Origin: Bacillota bacterium
GTDB taxonomy: Bacteria > Bacillota > Clostridia > Acetivibrionales > DSM-1351
Direction of reading: 5' to 3'
DNA length: 61,068 nucleotides
Assembly: GCA_023460955.1 (NCBI GenBank)
Contig: JAEWOH010000004.1
Coordinates: 1-61,068 of the forward strand
The position numbers were made by a program, and so were the translations under genes. Positions 36,436 to 45,077 of this stretch are shown here, piece after piece (position 1 is the first letter of the stretch; each line of letters begins with the position of its first letter). The notes beneath the pieces were generated by a model that saw nothing but the letters and a program-made list of their open reading frames with translations, was not told the origin of the DNA and ran no database searches.

Positions 36436-36494
36436 TCAAGTCCTCTCACTCCGACCAATAAAAACCTTGACAGATAACTGTCGAGGTTTTTTGC
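36436..36494 (+). repeat. Direct repeat, copy 2 (partial tRNA-Pro 3' end plus terminator)
   Basis: TCAAGTCCTCTCACTCCGAC begins this copy, followed by CA and a second functional-looking terminator hairpin. The 5' part of the tRNA is missing, so it is not a gene. Confidence 0.92.
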
Positions 36495-36663
36495 GTAAAA
36501 ATATCAGTACTTGAGCCTGGCTATGGTGTATGGAGTTATTTTCTTACAGGTTTACTTGCACTTTCTAAAACTAGCTTCATAATACTTTAGAAAAAATTAA
36601 TGTATTTTTAATTAATATTTGTTGAAAATAATAATTACAATACACATTTAAGGAGGAGTAAGT

Positions 36664-37038
36664 ATGGCAAAAGTAAGAGGGACTTCAAATGTTCCGGTTG
36701 TTTTAGGCATAATCGGTGGTGTATTAGGCTTGCCGGCAGCAGTATGTTCAGGAGCTTGTGCAGCAGGGTTGAGTTCGTTATCTGATACCAACACTACAAC
36801 AACAAATGCAGCAGGAAATGCATTCATGACACTCGGGTTAATAGGTGCTATATTAGGTATATTCTTTGCCATAACATCAAAAAAGTGGCCAACACTGTCA
36901 GGAATAGGCCTGATAGTTGCTACAGTGCTTTCAGCTTTAACATTGGTGACCTTCAACCTTTTGACTTTGGTAGTTATGATACTACTGCTTCTGGCAGCAA
37001 TATTTTCATTTTTACAGAAAAAAGAAACTATTGATTAA
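36664..37038 (+). CDS. Small four-helix membrane protein (DUF4064-like)
   Basis: A 124-residue protein with four hydrophobic segments: VVLGIIGGVLGLPAAVCSG at the start, then a short Ser/Thr/Asn loop, a second helix, and two C-terminal helices. The layout resembles DUF4064-type membrane proteins. AAGGAGG precedes the ATG. It may be co-transcribed with the Lgt-like gene 24 bases downstream. Function unknown. Confidence 0.7.
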   Translation: MAKVRGTSNVPVVLGIIGGVLGLPAAVCSGACAAGLSSLSDTNTTTTNAAGNAFMTLGLIGAILGIFFAITSKKWPTLSGIGLIVATVLSALTLVTFNLLTLVVMILLLLAAIFSFLQKKETID

Positions 37039-37062
37039 AAGAACTTGCTACGAGGTATTAGA

Positions 37063-37857
37063 ATGCTGCCGTTTTTTGAGGCTAATCTTTTAGGGTTTGA
37101 ATTAAAAATATCTTCATATAATTTAATGATAGGAATAGGTATTATGGTAGGGCTATTAGTTCTTCAAAATACCTGTAATAAATTACGAATAGCAAAACCC
37201 CAAGTAGATAATTTAATGGTAATGCTTGCAGTTTCATTGCCGGTGGGTTTTGGATCTGCTATTCTATTTAACAATGCTTACCACTATAATAATGCTCATG
37301 GTTTTTTGTCAAACTTAACGACATTTTCAGGTATGACTTTTGAGGGTGGACTAGTTGGTGGGGCGATAACATTTATTCTAATGTTCAGGAGCCTTAATAA
37401 ACAGTTTAAAGGTATGGTACCTGTTTTGAACTGTATAGCCCCATCAATAATTATTTCACACTTTTGGGGAAGGATAGGCTGTTTCCTTGCGGGATGCTGC
37501 TTCGGCAAACCCACAAATTCAGTCTTGGGTGTTGTTTTCCCGGACAGGTCGTTGCCGTCTCAATTTTACGGAGAAGCAGTGAAAATTATACCTGTCCAGT
37601 TAATTGAGGCATTATTTTTAGCAGTACTGTTTATCATTATAAGTACATCTTTGTTAAAATACTCGTTTTCATGCTATCTTATAATTTATGGTATATTTAG
37701 ATTTTTTATAGAGTATCTCAGAGGTGACGACAGAGGAGCTTTATTTCAAACAGTTTTATCTCCCTCGCAGTGCATTTCACTGTTGATGATGCTGATAGGT
37801 GTAATTATTTTGTTAAATGAATACAAGGGAGTTTTATTAGTTAAAACTAGTGATTGA
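37063..37857 (+). CDS. Prolipoprotein diacylglyceryl transferase-like membrane protein
   Basis: About 264 residues with seven or so membrane helices and the Lgt architecture, including MTFEGGLVGG and the signature loop HFWGRIGCFLAGCCFGKPT. Canonical Lgt has GRIGNFxNGE; here Asn is replaced by Cys, and two further Cys follow, a variant common in Lgt-like paralogs. True Lgt adds diacylglycerol to lipoprotein cysteines; this one may have a different acceptor or be inactive. The ATG at 37063 has GAGGT upstream, better than a TTG 18 bases earlier. Confidence 0.75.
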   Translation: MLPFFEANLLGFELKISSYNLMIGIGIMVGLLVLQNTCNKLRIAKPQVDNLMVMLAVSLPVGFGSAILFNNAYHYNNAHGFLSNLTTFSGMTFEGGLVGGAITFILMFRSLNKQFKGMVPVLNCIAPSIIISHFWGRIGCFLAGCCFGKPTNSVLGVVFPDRSLPSQFYGEAVKIIPVQLIEALFLAVLFIIISTSLLKYSFSCYLIIYGIFRFFIEYLRGDDRGALFQTVLSPSQCISLLMMLIGVIILLNEYKGVLLVKTSD

Positions 37858-37938
37858 TGGGCTCCGCACATCAACAAGCATTGGAATACTGTCATATTTC
37901 TCAAAATAAGCTTCATCAATTTTGCTATATGTAATCAT
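37855..37938 (-). pseudogene. N-terminal fragment of a GNAT-type acetyltransferase
   Basis: The minus strand from an ATG at 37938 reads MITYSKIDEAYFEKYDSIPM then LVDVRSPS, the usual opening of a clostridial GNAT acetyltransferase (Sat-like). The similarity stops after about 26 residues where the frame runs into the 3' end of the Lgt-like gene. The rest of the gene is missing, so this is a broken remnant, possibly cut by a rearrangement. Confidence 0.45.
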
Positions 37939-37953
37939 ACTTAAACCTTCCTA

Positions 37954-38049
37954 AACTCATAAAATTTAAACTCGTTAACTCATTAAAATTTATACTCATT
38001 AACTTATACTCTTTAAAATTTATACTCATTACCTATACTCATTAAAAAT
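37954..38049. repeat. AT-rich degenerate tandem repeat (unit about 16 bp)
   Basis: Five to six variants of ACTCATTAAAATTTAT follow one another directly downstream of the orphan gene. Confidence 0.7.
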
Positions 38050-38083
38050 AACTACTTTATTGCATTTAAATAAAGAAGTTCGG

Positions 38084-39109
38084 CTATGCCTGTGACATAA
38101 GCGAATTAATCAGTAAGCAGCGAAAAGTCAAATCATTAATCATTCTGTCCAAGTGCCTCCAATTATCTTCAAGGGCTAAACCCATATACTGAGTCCATTT
38201 TGTAAAATAATAATGCTTCAGCTTCTTGGTGAAAAAACCATCGTTAGCTTTTAATAAATTATTGACGTAATCAATTTGTTTTTTTATAGGTATTATTTTG
38301 TCTGCAATACCCAATTTTGCAATTAATTCTGTGCGATGGAACCACATCATCCATTCCTTAGGTGTTAACTCATCCATATCATCGTTAAAATTACTCATGA
38401 AAACCGAAGCGGGTGAGATTACCTGGTGGTTGTATAGCAGTTTTATTTCAGGAAGGGGAGATAAAGCTGCAAGCCTTGTAATAGCCTTTACCAATATTTC
38501 CTTGTTCTGCCCATTTCGCCAACTCCGTGTGTTGGCAAGTAAACGCAAATGGTATATACAGGGCCAAAGGACTCCGCTTTTAAATACGAGTTTACCTTTG
38601 TACTCCTCATAAATATCCTCGACGTTTTCAACATTGCATACATACCTGAATACATTTATTGCTTCTTCAATTTTTTCTTTTACGAAATCATAGCTCTCAT
38701 AACCTGCATATCCGAAAACACATGCCTTTATTAAGATAGAACCACCTAAATGCAGCATATCCAGCGGCTTTCCTACCTTATACATACATCCCTCGTCGAA
38801 TTTGTCACCTTTAGCAATAATGGCTGACAAAGCATCCTGAATCAATAGATGCTCAGGCTCAATCCCTTTCTCAATAAGATATCTAATACAGCTTTCAGGC
38901 TCATCAACGCCGTGAAATGTACCTCCCAGCCATCCGTCTTCCTTTTGCAGGGAAAATATATGTAAGACAGAGGGATTGTTCAGAATTTGTGTTTGTAATG
39001 CCCGCATAGGTTGTGACATAACATCTTCGTGAAATATTTCTCTTCTAATTCTGTAAGATATGGATGGGCAAGCCCTGTCTGAAATATAGAGAGCTGTAGA
39101 AAGATTCAT
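38084..39109 (-). CDS. Orphan protein with a prenyltransferase/terpenoid-cyclase-like helical fold
   Basis: A 341-residue protein, no signal peptide. Near the start KEDGWLGGTFHG followed by ESCIRYLIEKGI resembles one repeat of the squalene/oxidosqualene-cyclase and prenyltransferase toroid (QxxDGxWG-type). Later repeats are too divergent to see. Catalytic DxDD-type motifs are absent. GAGAGG precedes the ATG. It is on the same strand as the downstream-listed phosphoesterase gene (transcribed first) and is flanked by two different AT-rich tandem repeats. Function unknown. Confidence 0.65.
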   Translation of the reverse strand: MNLSTALYISDRACPSISYRIRREIFHEDVMSQPMRALQTQILNNPSVLHIFSLQKEDGWLGGTFHGVDEPESCIRYLIEKGIEPEHLLIQDALSAIIAKGDKFDEGCMYKVGKPLDMLHLGGSILIKACVFGYAGYESYDFVKEKIEEAINVFRYVCNVENVEDIYEEYKGKLVFKSGVLWPCIYHLRLLANTRSWRNGQNKEILVKAITRLAALSPLPEIKLLYNHQVISPASVFMSNFNDDMDELTPKEWMMWFHRTELIAKLGIADKIIPIKKQIDYVNNLLKANDGFFTKKLKHYYFTKWTQYMGLALEDNWRHLDRMINDLTFRCLLINSLMSQA

Positions 39110-39120
39110 TATTTACCTCT

Positions 39121-39214
39121 CAGTTGAATTTATAGTTAAAAATTTATCAGTTAAAATTTATCAGTAGAATTTACCAGTTAAAATTTATCAGTGGAATTTA
39201 TCAGTTGAAATTCA
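39121..39214. repeat. AT-rich degenerate tandem repeat (unit about 14 bp)
   Basis: About six variants of TCAGTTAAAATTTA stand between the phosphoesterase gene and the orphan gene. Confidence 0.72.
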
Positions 39215-39250
39215 AAGAAATATTCTTGCTAGAAAAACAACCAGTAATCA

Positions 39251-40201
39251 TTAGCTCTTCTTCATTTTACTTTTAATGCTTTTAAAAAAGAGTTCACCTG
39301 CATGAGCCCAGGTTTCATTACTGAATAAGGCGCTTTTCTCATTTTTACTTTTTGCAATACTTTGGGCTAATTTAAAGAACTCCGAAAATGTATCCTCGCC
39401 TCTCCGCAGCGCTGAAAAAACCAACTCACACCAGATAGAACCTTTTCTATATATTTCTGTTGTTCTTGAATAGCTAATAACTTGTTCAATATCGTAGGGT
39501 ACCCTTTTCTCCTCAACAGTAAGACTTACAGCAGTATCCTCCAAAATAGAATAGGGAGCCGTTGGATTACAATCAAGAGGTTGCCCGCAGGAACCTGCAT
39601 TTATAATAAGCTTGTCATCGCAACAGCCATACCATTGAAGATGGGAGTGACCGAAAATAATAATGCTGGCATCTATTTCAGATATCATGCTTCGGACTCT
39701 TTCATTATTAATAACATCATTGACATAACTGAGGAACTGTTCATGGGTGAAGGGCTTTTCTTGCATACATTTCTTAAATCTTGAACTGTTGCAATCTGTC
39801 TTCGTTTGCTCTCCGAAAAGATCTTTAATGTAATGGGTTACATACACTTTACCGTGGAAAGGAAGAGGAACATAACATTCTTCCTTTAAATTGTTAAGAT
39901 ATGATAAATTCTCAGGCTTAAGCTCCTTGAAGGTTTGGTGAATTACTCCAATTTGGTCGTGAATCCAAGTGCTCTGGTCCTCGAGTGAAAGGTAGGTTAA
40001 ATAACCTTCCTTATTTCCCTTAATGACATAAGCATTTTTTAAACTTCTGATTAACTCTGTGGTCTCATTAGGATATGGTAAATCAAAAATATAATCCCCG
40101 ACAAAAATAAAGCTGTCAACTTTGTTTTCTATTGCATCGTTTACAACAGCCAAGAGAGCAGGGTAATTTGCATGTACATCCGAAATTATAGCTATCTTCA
40201 T
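39251..40201 (-). CDS. Calcineurin-like metallophosphoesterase
   Basis: A 316-residue phosphoesterase of the YfcE/MJ0936 kind with the metal motifs in order: IISDVHANYPAL (D-x-H), FVGDYIFD (GD), IKGNKEG (GNxE), THYIKD and FGHSHLQWYG (GHxH). The C-terminal 100 residues are an extra helical region. It probably hydrolyses a phosphodiester or phosphoprotein; substrate unknown. GAGGTGA precedes the ATG. Confidence 0.85.
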   Translation of the reverse strand: MKIAIISDVHANYPALLAVVNDAIENKVDSFIFVGDYIFDLPYPNETTELIRSLKNAYVIKGNKEGYLTYLSLEDQSTWIHDQIGVIHQTFKELKPENLSYLNNLKEECYVPLPFHGKVYVTHYIKDLFGEQTKTDCNSSRFKKCMQEKPFTHEQFLSYVNDVINNERVRSMISEIDASIIIFGHSHLQWYGCCDDKLIINAGSCGQPLDCNPTAPYSILEDTAVSLTVEEKRVPYDIEQVISYSRTTEIYRKGSIWCELVFSALRRGEDTFSEFFKLAQSIAKSKNEKSALFSNETWAHAGELFFKSIKSKMKKS

Positions 40202-40332
40202 TGGTTCACCTCAGAGCAACTTTGTTTCCTGTAAAAACCTTAATTTAAATCATATCATAAAATTAGAGGATTTTCATAAAAATACCATATTCCTGAAATT
40301 TAACGACAATTATGGTTATGACCGGCAAATTA

Positions 40333-40361
40333 TTGTAAAGTCATGGATTATGTAGTAAAAT
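40333..40361 (+). promoter_or_regulatory. Predicted promoter of the MBOAT operon
   Basis: TTGTAA (40333-40338) and TAAAAT (40356-40361), 17 bases apart, about 60 bases before the start codon. A short inverted repeat TGTAC ... GTACA follows. Confidence 0.5.
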
Positions 40362-40419
40362 TCAAGAGACGATTACATTAAAGACTGTACATTTAAGTAG
40401 TACATGTTAAGAGGTTCAT

Positions 40420-41886
40420 ATGTTATTCAATTCATTGGAGTTTTTGATATTCTTTCCGATAGTTACAATCCTGTATTTTTTGCTGCCCCAGAAGCTTCGA
40501 TGGTTTATGCTTTTGATTGCAAGCTGTATATTCTATATGTATTTTGTTCCGGCGTACATATTAATTTTACTATTTACCATAATTATTGACTACATCTCCG
40601 GAATATATATTGAACGTTTGCAGGGTGAAAAAAAACGACTATTTTTGATAATAAGCGTGTTGTCCAATATTGGAATACTTTTTGTTTTTAAGTATTTTAA
40701 TTTTTTCAATGAGAATATGGCAAATGTTGCAAAACTTCTCCACTGGAACTACCCTATAGAAAATCTGTGGATATTGCTGCCCATAGGCTTGTCTTTTCAT
40801 ACCTTTCAGAGCCTCAGTTATGTTATCGAAGTTTACAGGGGACATCAGAAGGCAGAAAAGCATTTTGGTATATATGCGCTGTATGTTATGTTTTATCCTC
40901 AGTTGGTGGCAGGACCCATTGAAAGACCCCAGAATATGCTGCACCAGTTTTATGAATACCACAAATTTGACTACAAGCGTGTAACATCGGGCTTAAAGCT
41001 GATGGCCTGGGGGTTTTTCAAGAAAATTGTAATTGCAGACAGATTAGCGCTTTTTGTAAACCAGGTATATAACAACTCAAGTGATTACACAGGTATGACA
41101 CTTGTAATTGCTACAGTTTTCTTTTCCTTTCAGATACTCTGTGACTTCTCGGGGTACTCAGACATAGCCATAGGCGCCGGCCAGGTTATGGGCTTTAAAC
41201 TGATGACCAATTTCCGGCGCCCATATCTTTCGAGATCGGTTGCGGAGTTCTGGAGAAGATGGCACATATCGCTTTCCACCTGGTTTAAAGATTATTTGTA
41301 CATATCGATGGGAGGCAACCGGGTTTCAAAGCCCAAGTGGATGTTTAACCTGCTGATAACCTTCCTGGTAAGCGGTCTTTGGCATGGCGCAAACTGGACT
41401 TATGTTATATGGGGAGGCCTTAATGGATTATTTCAGATTATTTCGTACATTACCCGAAACATCCGTGGCAGAGTTACCGAAACTATAAGGTTAAACAGAC
41501 TTCCGTTAATACAAAAGCTGTTCCAGACGTTTGTCACATTTATACTTATAAGCTTTACCTGGGTATTTTTCAGAGCTGGCAGCCTGACCGATGCAATTCA
41601 CATTATCAGCCATATACCGGCCGGACTGCTTGATATAAGCCTGTTGAAGACACAATTTGCTGAATTGGCCTCCCTTGGCTTTGACAGCTATTACTTTATA
41701 CTAAGCTTTGCCCTAATTGTTGTATTGGAAACTATCCATCTCCTTGAAGAGTCGGGAAAGGACCTGTGGGAGATTATAGCTGCAAAGCCGGCTGTTGTAA
41801 GGTATATTACCTATTACATATTGATTCTTGCAATTTTACTTTTGGGTGAATTCGGAAGTAATGAATTTATATACTTCCAATTTTAG
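40420..41886 (+). CDS. MBOAT-family O-acyltransferase (AlgI/DltB-like)
   Basis: A 488-residue multi-helix membrane protein. Markers of the AlgI branch are QLVAGPIERPQNMLHQF (about 165), FSGYSDIAIGAGQVMGF, RRPYLSRSVAEFWRRWHISL and the conserved active-site His in LVSGLWHGANWTYVIWGG (about 324). It would move acyl, usually acetyl, groups across the membrane onto an extracellular polymer. It is followed by a DltD/AlgX-like protein with a GSSR motif, the typical partner. AAGAGG precedes the ATG. Which glycan is acylated is not known. Confidence 0.9.
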   Translation: MLFNSLEFLIFFPIVTILYFLLPQKLRWFMLLIASCIFYMYFVPAYILILLFTIIIDYISGIYIERLQGEKKRLFLIISVLSNIGILFVFKYFNFFNENMANVAKLLHWNYPIENLWILLPIGLSFHTFQSLSYVIEVYRGHQKAEKHFGIYALYVMFYPQLVAGPIERPQNMLHQFYEYHKFDYKRVTSGLKLMAWGFFKKIVIADRLALFVNQVYNNSSDYTGMTLVIATVFFSFQILCDFSGYSDIAIGAGQVMGFKLMTNFRRPYLSRSVAEFWRRWHISLSTWFKDYLYISMGGNRVSKPKWMFNLLITFLVSGLWHGANWTYVIWGGLNGLFQIISYITRNIRGRVTETIRLNRLPLIQKLFQTFVTFILISFTWVFFRAGSLTDAIHIISHIPAGLLDISLLKTQFAELASLGFDSYYFILSFALIVVLETIHLLEESGKDLWEIIAAKPAVVRYITYYILILAILLLGEFGSNEFIYFQF

Positions 41887-41954
41887 TTCTAAGATTTTGG
41901 TGGATTACTGATTCTTATTAACCTAAATCAAAGTTAGCGGGGAAGGGAGCTTTT

Positions 41955-42983
41955 ATGAATAATGCAGTAAAACTAATTATTAAAATAATTATTATTTCAT
42001 TGCTGGCCTTGGCACCTAACACGTATATTAATATGCATTATGACCCCTACGGGATATATAGAACTGATTTTACCGAACAAAAAATAGAACCTAATCAGCG
42101 TTTTATAAAAGTAAGGTATCTGGTGAATCATCCTGAAAAATATGATTCCTTCCTGTTTGGTTCTTCAAGGGTAGGGAATATACCCAGTGAAACCATTCCC
42201 GATGGGAAGTACTATAATATGACTATATCTCAGGGCATACCCTCGGAGCACCTTTACCATCTCAAGCTGCTTCTGAAGGAAGGAGTTAAGATGAAAACCG
42301 TTATGCTGGGTCTTGAGGACTTCTCCTATAAGCTGGAGTCAAGGTCCGAAAACGGAGAACTTATAACAACACCTTATTCTGAGTCTACGATAGAAAATAT
42401 AAAGTATTATATTAAATATACGTTTAAAATGCCCGATAAGGATGTCCTTGACCCTTATATCAACTCAAAGAAAGAGGAATTTCCGGTCTTCTATGACATA
42501 TACAATACCGGCCGTCCCATACATACGGAAATAGATGAATACATAAATAGTCACAGGGATGAACACATTAAGGATAAAAAGTTCAAAAACCCTTCGGTAC
42601 ATAAAACAAATTATATGGAACAAACCCTGAAGGATATACGTGAATTTGTTGAGACGTGCAAGGAAAACTCTATTAATTGCGTCGTTTTTATAAATCCAAC
42701 CTATAAAGCAACTTATATGGCAAATAATCCGGTTCAGTTTATGGATTTTAAGAAGCAGCTTGCGGAAATAACAGATTTTTATGATTTCAGCGGAATAAAC
42801 TCCATAACCAAAGATCCCTTTAATTACTATGAAACTTCCCATTTCAGAGTTTTTATCGGTGAGAAAATGCTTGCGAAAATGTTTGATAATTATAAAAAGG
42901 TTGATGTACCGCAGGATTTTGGTGTTCTGGTAACGAAGAAGAATATAGGCGAGCATATTAAAATGTTGAAGAAACAGCTTTAA
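41955..42983 (+). CDS. Membrane-anchored SGNH/DltD-like protein, partner of the MBOAT enzyme
   Basis: A 342-residue protein with one N-terminal membrane helix and an outside domain. SFLFGSSRVGNIPSE matches the GxSR/SGNH block I, and a late TSHFR (DxxH-like: YYETSHFR) may hold the His. Such proteins finish acyl transfer begun by an adjacent MBOAT enzyme, as in AlgI/AlgX or DltB/DltD pairs. The 68-base gap, same strand and RBS GGGAAGGGAG support co-transcription. Catalytic assignment is inferred. Confidence 0.7.
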   Translation: MNNAVKLIIKIIIISLLALAPNTYINMHYDPYGIYRTDFTEQKIEPNQRFIKVRYLVNHPEKYDSFLFGSSRVGNIPSETIPDGKYYNMTISQGIPSEHLYHLKLLLKEGVKMKTVMLGLEDFSYKLESRSENGELITTPYSESTIENIKYYIKYTFKMPDKDVLDPYINSKKEEFPVFYDIYNTGRPIHTEIDEYINSHRDEHIKDKKFKNPSVHKTNYMEQTLKDIREFVETCKENSINCVVFINPTYKATYMANNPVQFMDFKKQLAEITDFYDFSGINSITKDPFNYYETSHFRVFIGEKMLAKMFDNYKKVDVPQDFGVLVTKKNIGEHIKMLKKQL

Positions 42984-42999
42984 ACAGGTAGGAGACAAT

Positions 43000-43401
43000 A
43001 TGAGAAATGTGTTAAAAGTGCTTGGGTTGAGTCTTGTTAACTCGGCCATAATAGTTGTACTTCTTATTGCTATAATAAGGCTTGGACTGCCCATGGCAGG
43101 CATTTATTTAGTTTTTGCGGTCACGGCAGTGCTTTTCCCCATGCTGGTGCTGCTGCTGTATAAAAGGTTCCTTGGCAGAGAGACGCTCGCTGTTGTACCC
43201 GTAAGCTTTATCTTTGCAGCGCTCTATTCACTGGGAATTTCAATTTACAGCTATTACGGAACAGGGAGCTTTTCCAGAATGTTCAAGGAGCTTATGTATT
43301 TTATATACTTTTTACCGTCGGTAGTATATTGCAGTGCTGCATGGATAATCTTCGCGCTCGTTGTAAAATTTACTAAGGAACCTCGAAGAAGGGAAATATA
43401 G
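43000..43401 (+). CDS. Small membrane protein in the MBOAT operon
   Basis: A 133-residue protein with four predicted membrane helices (VINSAIIVVLLIAIIRL-like start, YLVFAVTAVLFPMLVLLLY next) and basic loops. It begins 16 bases after the SGNH-like gene, with GTAGGAG upstream. No family recognised; it may be an accessory unit of the acylation system. Confidence 0.65.
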   Translation: MRNVLKVLGLSLVNSAIIVVLLIAIIRLGLPMAGIYLVFAVTAVLFPMLVLLLYKRFLGRETLAVVPVSFIFAALYSLGISIYSYYGTGSFSRMFKELMYFIYFLPSVVYCSAAWIIFALVVKFTKEPRRREI

Positions 43402-43529
43402 GATAAAAAATTTAAATCTAACTTATAGGGTTATAATAAAATATGCATTTAAATCAAAAAAGCCTGATAAATAGGGCTTGTTTTATTAATGTGCACATTG
43501 CTGAACACAGGAGGAGAGGCGTTTATTCT

Positions 43530-44306
43530 ATGAATGAAAATAGTATAGGCTTTTTGGATTCCGGTTTCGGAGGAATTACTGTCCTGAGTGAAGCTCTCAG
43601 ACAGCTTCCTAATGAAAATTATATATATTATGCAGATAATGAACATGTACCTTACGGAACAAAAACCAAGGAGGAGGTACATAATTTTGTGTTTAATGCC
43701 GTGGAATTCATGGTAAGCCAGGGTATCAAGGCTTTGGTGGTAGCGTGTAATACAGCCACCAGTATTGCCGTAAGGGATTTGAGAAGCAAATATTCTTTCC
43801 CGATTGTTGGAATGGAACCTGCCGTAAAGCCTGCAGTGGAGAACGGAAACGGAAAGAGAGTTCTTGTTTTCGCTACTCAATTAACACTAAAAGAGGAGAA
43901 ATTTCATAATCTGGTACAGAGAGTTGATCATGAGCATGTTGTGGATTACCTTGCCTTTCCCGAGTTGGTTGAGCTTGCAGAGAGCATGATATTTGACAGA
44001 GAGAGTGTGGTTCCTGTTATAAAAAAGAAACTCGAGGGCTATGACCTTGATAATTATAAAACCTTTGTGCTGGGGTGTACACATTTCCCTATTTATAAGA
44101 ATACAATGAAAATAGTTGTACCGGGGCATATACACATTATAGACGGAAGTAACGGAACAGTAAGATATCTAAAGCATCTGCTGGAAGAAAAAAACCTTCT
44201 GAATACCTCTGGTCATGGAGGAGAAATTGAATTCTTTGATTCGGGAGTTAAAATTGAAAATCAGGAGAGATTAAAAATTTTTAGGTGGCTTTTAGAAGAA
44301 TGTTAA
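43530..44306 (+). CDS. murI: Glutamate racemase
   Basis: A 258-residue enzyme that supplies D-glutamate for peptidoglycan. Diagnostic blocks: IGFLDSGFGG (N-terminal), VVACNTATS (first catalytic Cys), and VLGCTHFP (second catalytic Cys). The start is set at MNENSIGFLDSG because this is where homologs begin and GAGG lies ten bases upstream; a frame 87 bases longer exists but has no RBS. No terminator is clear downstream. Confidence 0.92.
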   Translation: MNENSIGFLDSGFGGITVLSEALRQLPNENYIYYADNEHVPYGTKTKEEVHNFVFNAVEFMVSQGIKALVVACNTATSIAVRDLRSKYSFPIVGMEPAVKPAVENGNGKRVLVFATQLTLKEEKFHNLVQRVDHEHVVDYLAFPELVELAESMIFDRESVVPVIKKKLEGYDLDNYKTFVLGCTHFPIYKNTMKIVVPGHIHIIDGSNGTVRYLKHLLEEKNLLNTSGHGGEIEFFDSGVKIENQERLKIFRWLLEEC

Positions 44307-44431
44307 AATTTTTAGTAACAAACCTCTTACCGTTGACATAATATGTAATAAACACTGATAGCAAATTTGATTCATCAAAGAGTTGGCTTAAAAATATCAG
44401 ATGCATTTATGTTGTGGAAGGAGAGGAGAAT

Positions 44432-44815
44432 ATGTCAGAAGATTTTAACAATAACAACAACGTTGGTCTCTCAATTAACGGAGATATTGTAAATGCTTTG
44501 GCAAGAAGGATTGGCGAAACAGTCACCATATTTACAAAGAGCGGTGGAATGTCAGGCTGCGGATTTACAGGCGTACTTCTTGCTGTAAATAACTGCTTTG
44601 TTAAACTTATCAGCCAGATCGGTCCGGCACCGGGCTGTGCATTAGGAAATTCCTGCAGCGGCACACCTTATGCAAATGGAATAGGCTGTGGCGGTGATAT
44701 GGGAGACAATATGAATAACGGTTATTCAAACAATGGATACCCCATAAGATCTGTAGGTTCTGTTACCGATATTCCTATAGACAGTATAGCAGCATTCGTT
44801 CATAATGCAGTTTAG
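44432..44815 (+). CDS. Small Gly/Asn/Cys-rich protein, function unknown
   Basis: About 127 residues. It begins with an Asn run, then a compact region ETVTIFTKSGGMSGCGFTGV ... NNCFVKLISQIGP with Cys-Gly motifs, a GCGGDMGDNMNNGYSNNGY stretch, and a hydrophilic tail ending VTDIPIDSIAAFVHNAV. The opening region resembles Sm-fold-like domains of small spore-coat or surface proteins, but I cannot name it. GGAGAGGAG precedes the ATG. It stands alone, with a strong terminator. Confidence 0.6.
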   Translation: MSEDFNNNNNVGLSINGDIVNALARRIGETVTIFTKSGGMSGCGFTGVLLAVNNCFVKLISQIGPAPGCALGNSCSGTPYANGIGCGGDMGDNMNNGYSNNGYPIRSVGSVTDIPIDSIAAFVHNAV

Positions 44816-44874
44816 TGCTATTAATGAAAGCCTTTACTATTCGAATAATAATTGAATAAGATAACTGGAACTGT

Positions 44875-44923
44875 AACCCCTCCAGACTGCACGTTCAAGC
44901 AGGCCGTCTGGAGGGGTTTTTGT
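44875..44923 (+). terminator. Strong intrinsic terminator
   Basis: AACCCCTCCAGAC pairs with GTCTGGAGGGGTT and is followed by TTTT. Confidence 0.9.
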
Positions 44924-45016
44924 GTATTTGGGTAGTGAACCAATATATTTTTAGTTTTAAAAGGAATAATTGCTGGTAATGTAGAATTATTGTAAGAGCA
45001 AAAGCATTAATTGTTA

Positions 45017-45035
45017 TATTGAAATTATTTCAATA
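45017..45035. promoter_or_regulatory. Inverted repeat upstream of glgC
   Basis: TATTGAAA-TTA-TTTCAATA is a perfect 8-bp inverted repeat about 40 bases before the glgC start; a possible operator. Confidence 0.45.
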
Positions 45036-45077
45036 CAAAACTTACAATGACAAATTGAATTACCGGGAGTTGAGGCA

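Noticed and set aside
36231..36458. A 75-residue frame on the minus strand across the tRNA-derived repeat
   Set aside because: It lies within the inverted-repeat insert and the duplicate tRNA end, has no RBS, and reads through tRNA antisense sequence.
37954..39214. Tandem repeats considered as a CRISPR array
   Set aside because: Units are 14-16 bp, AT-rich and contiguous without unique spacers, and no cas genes are present.
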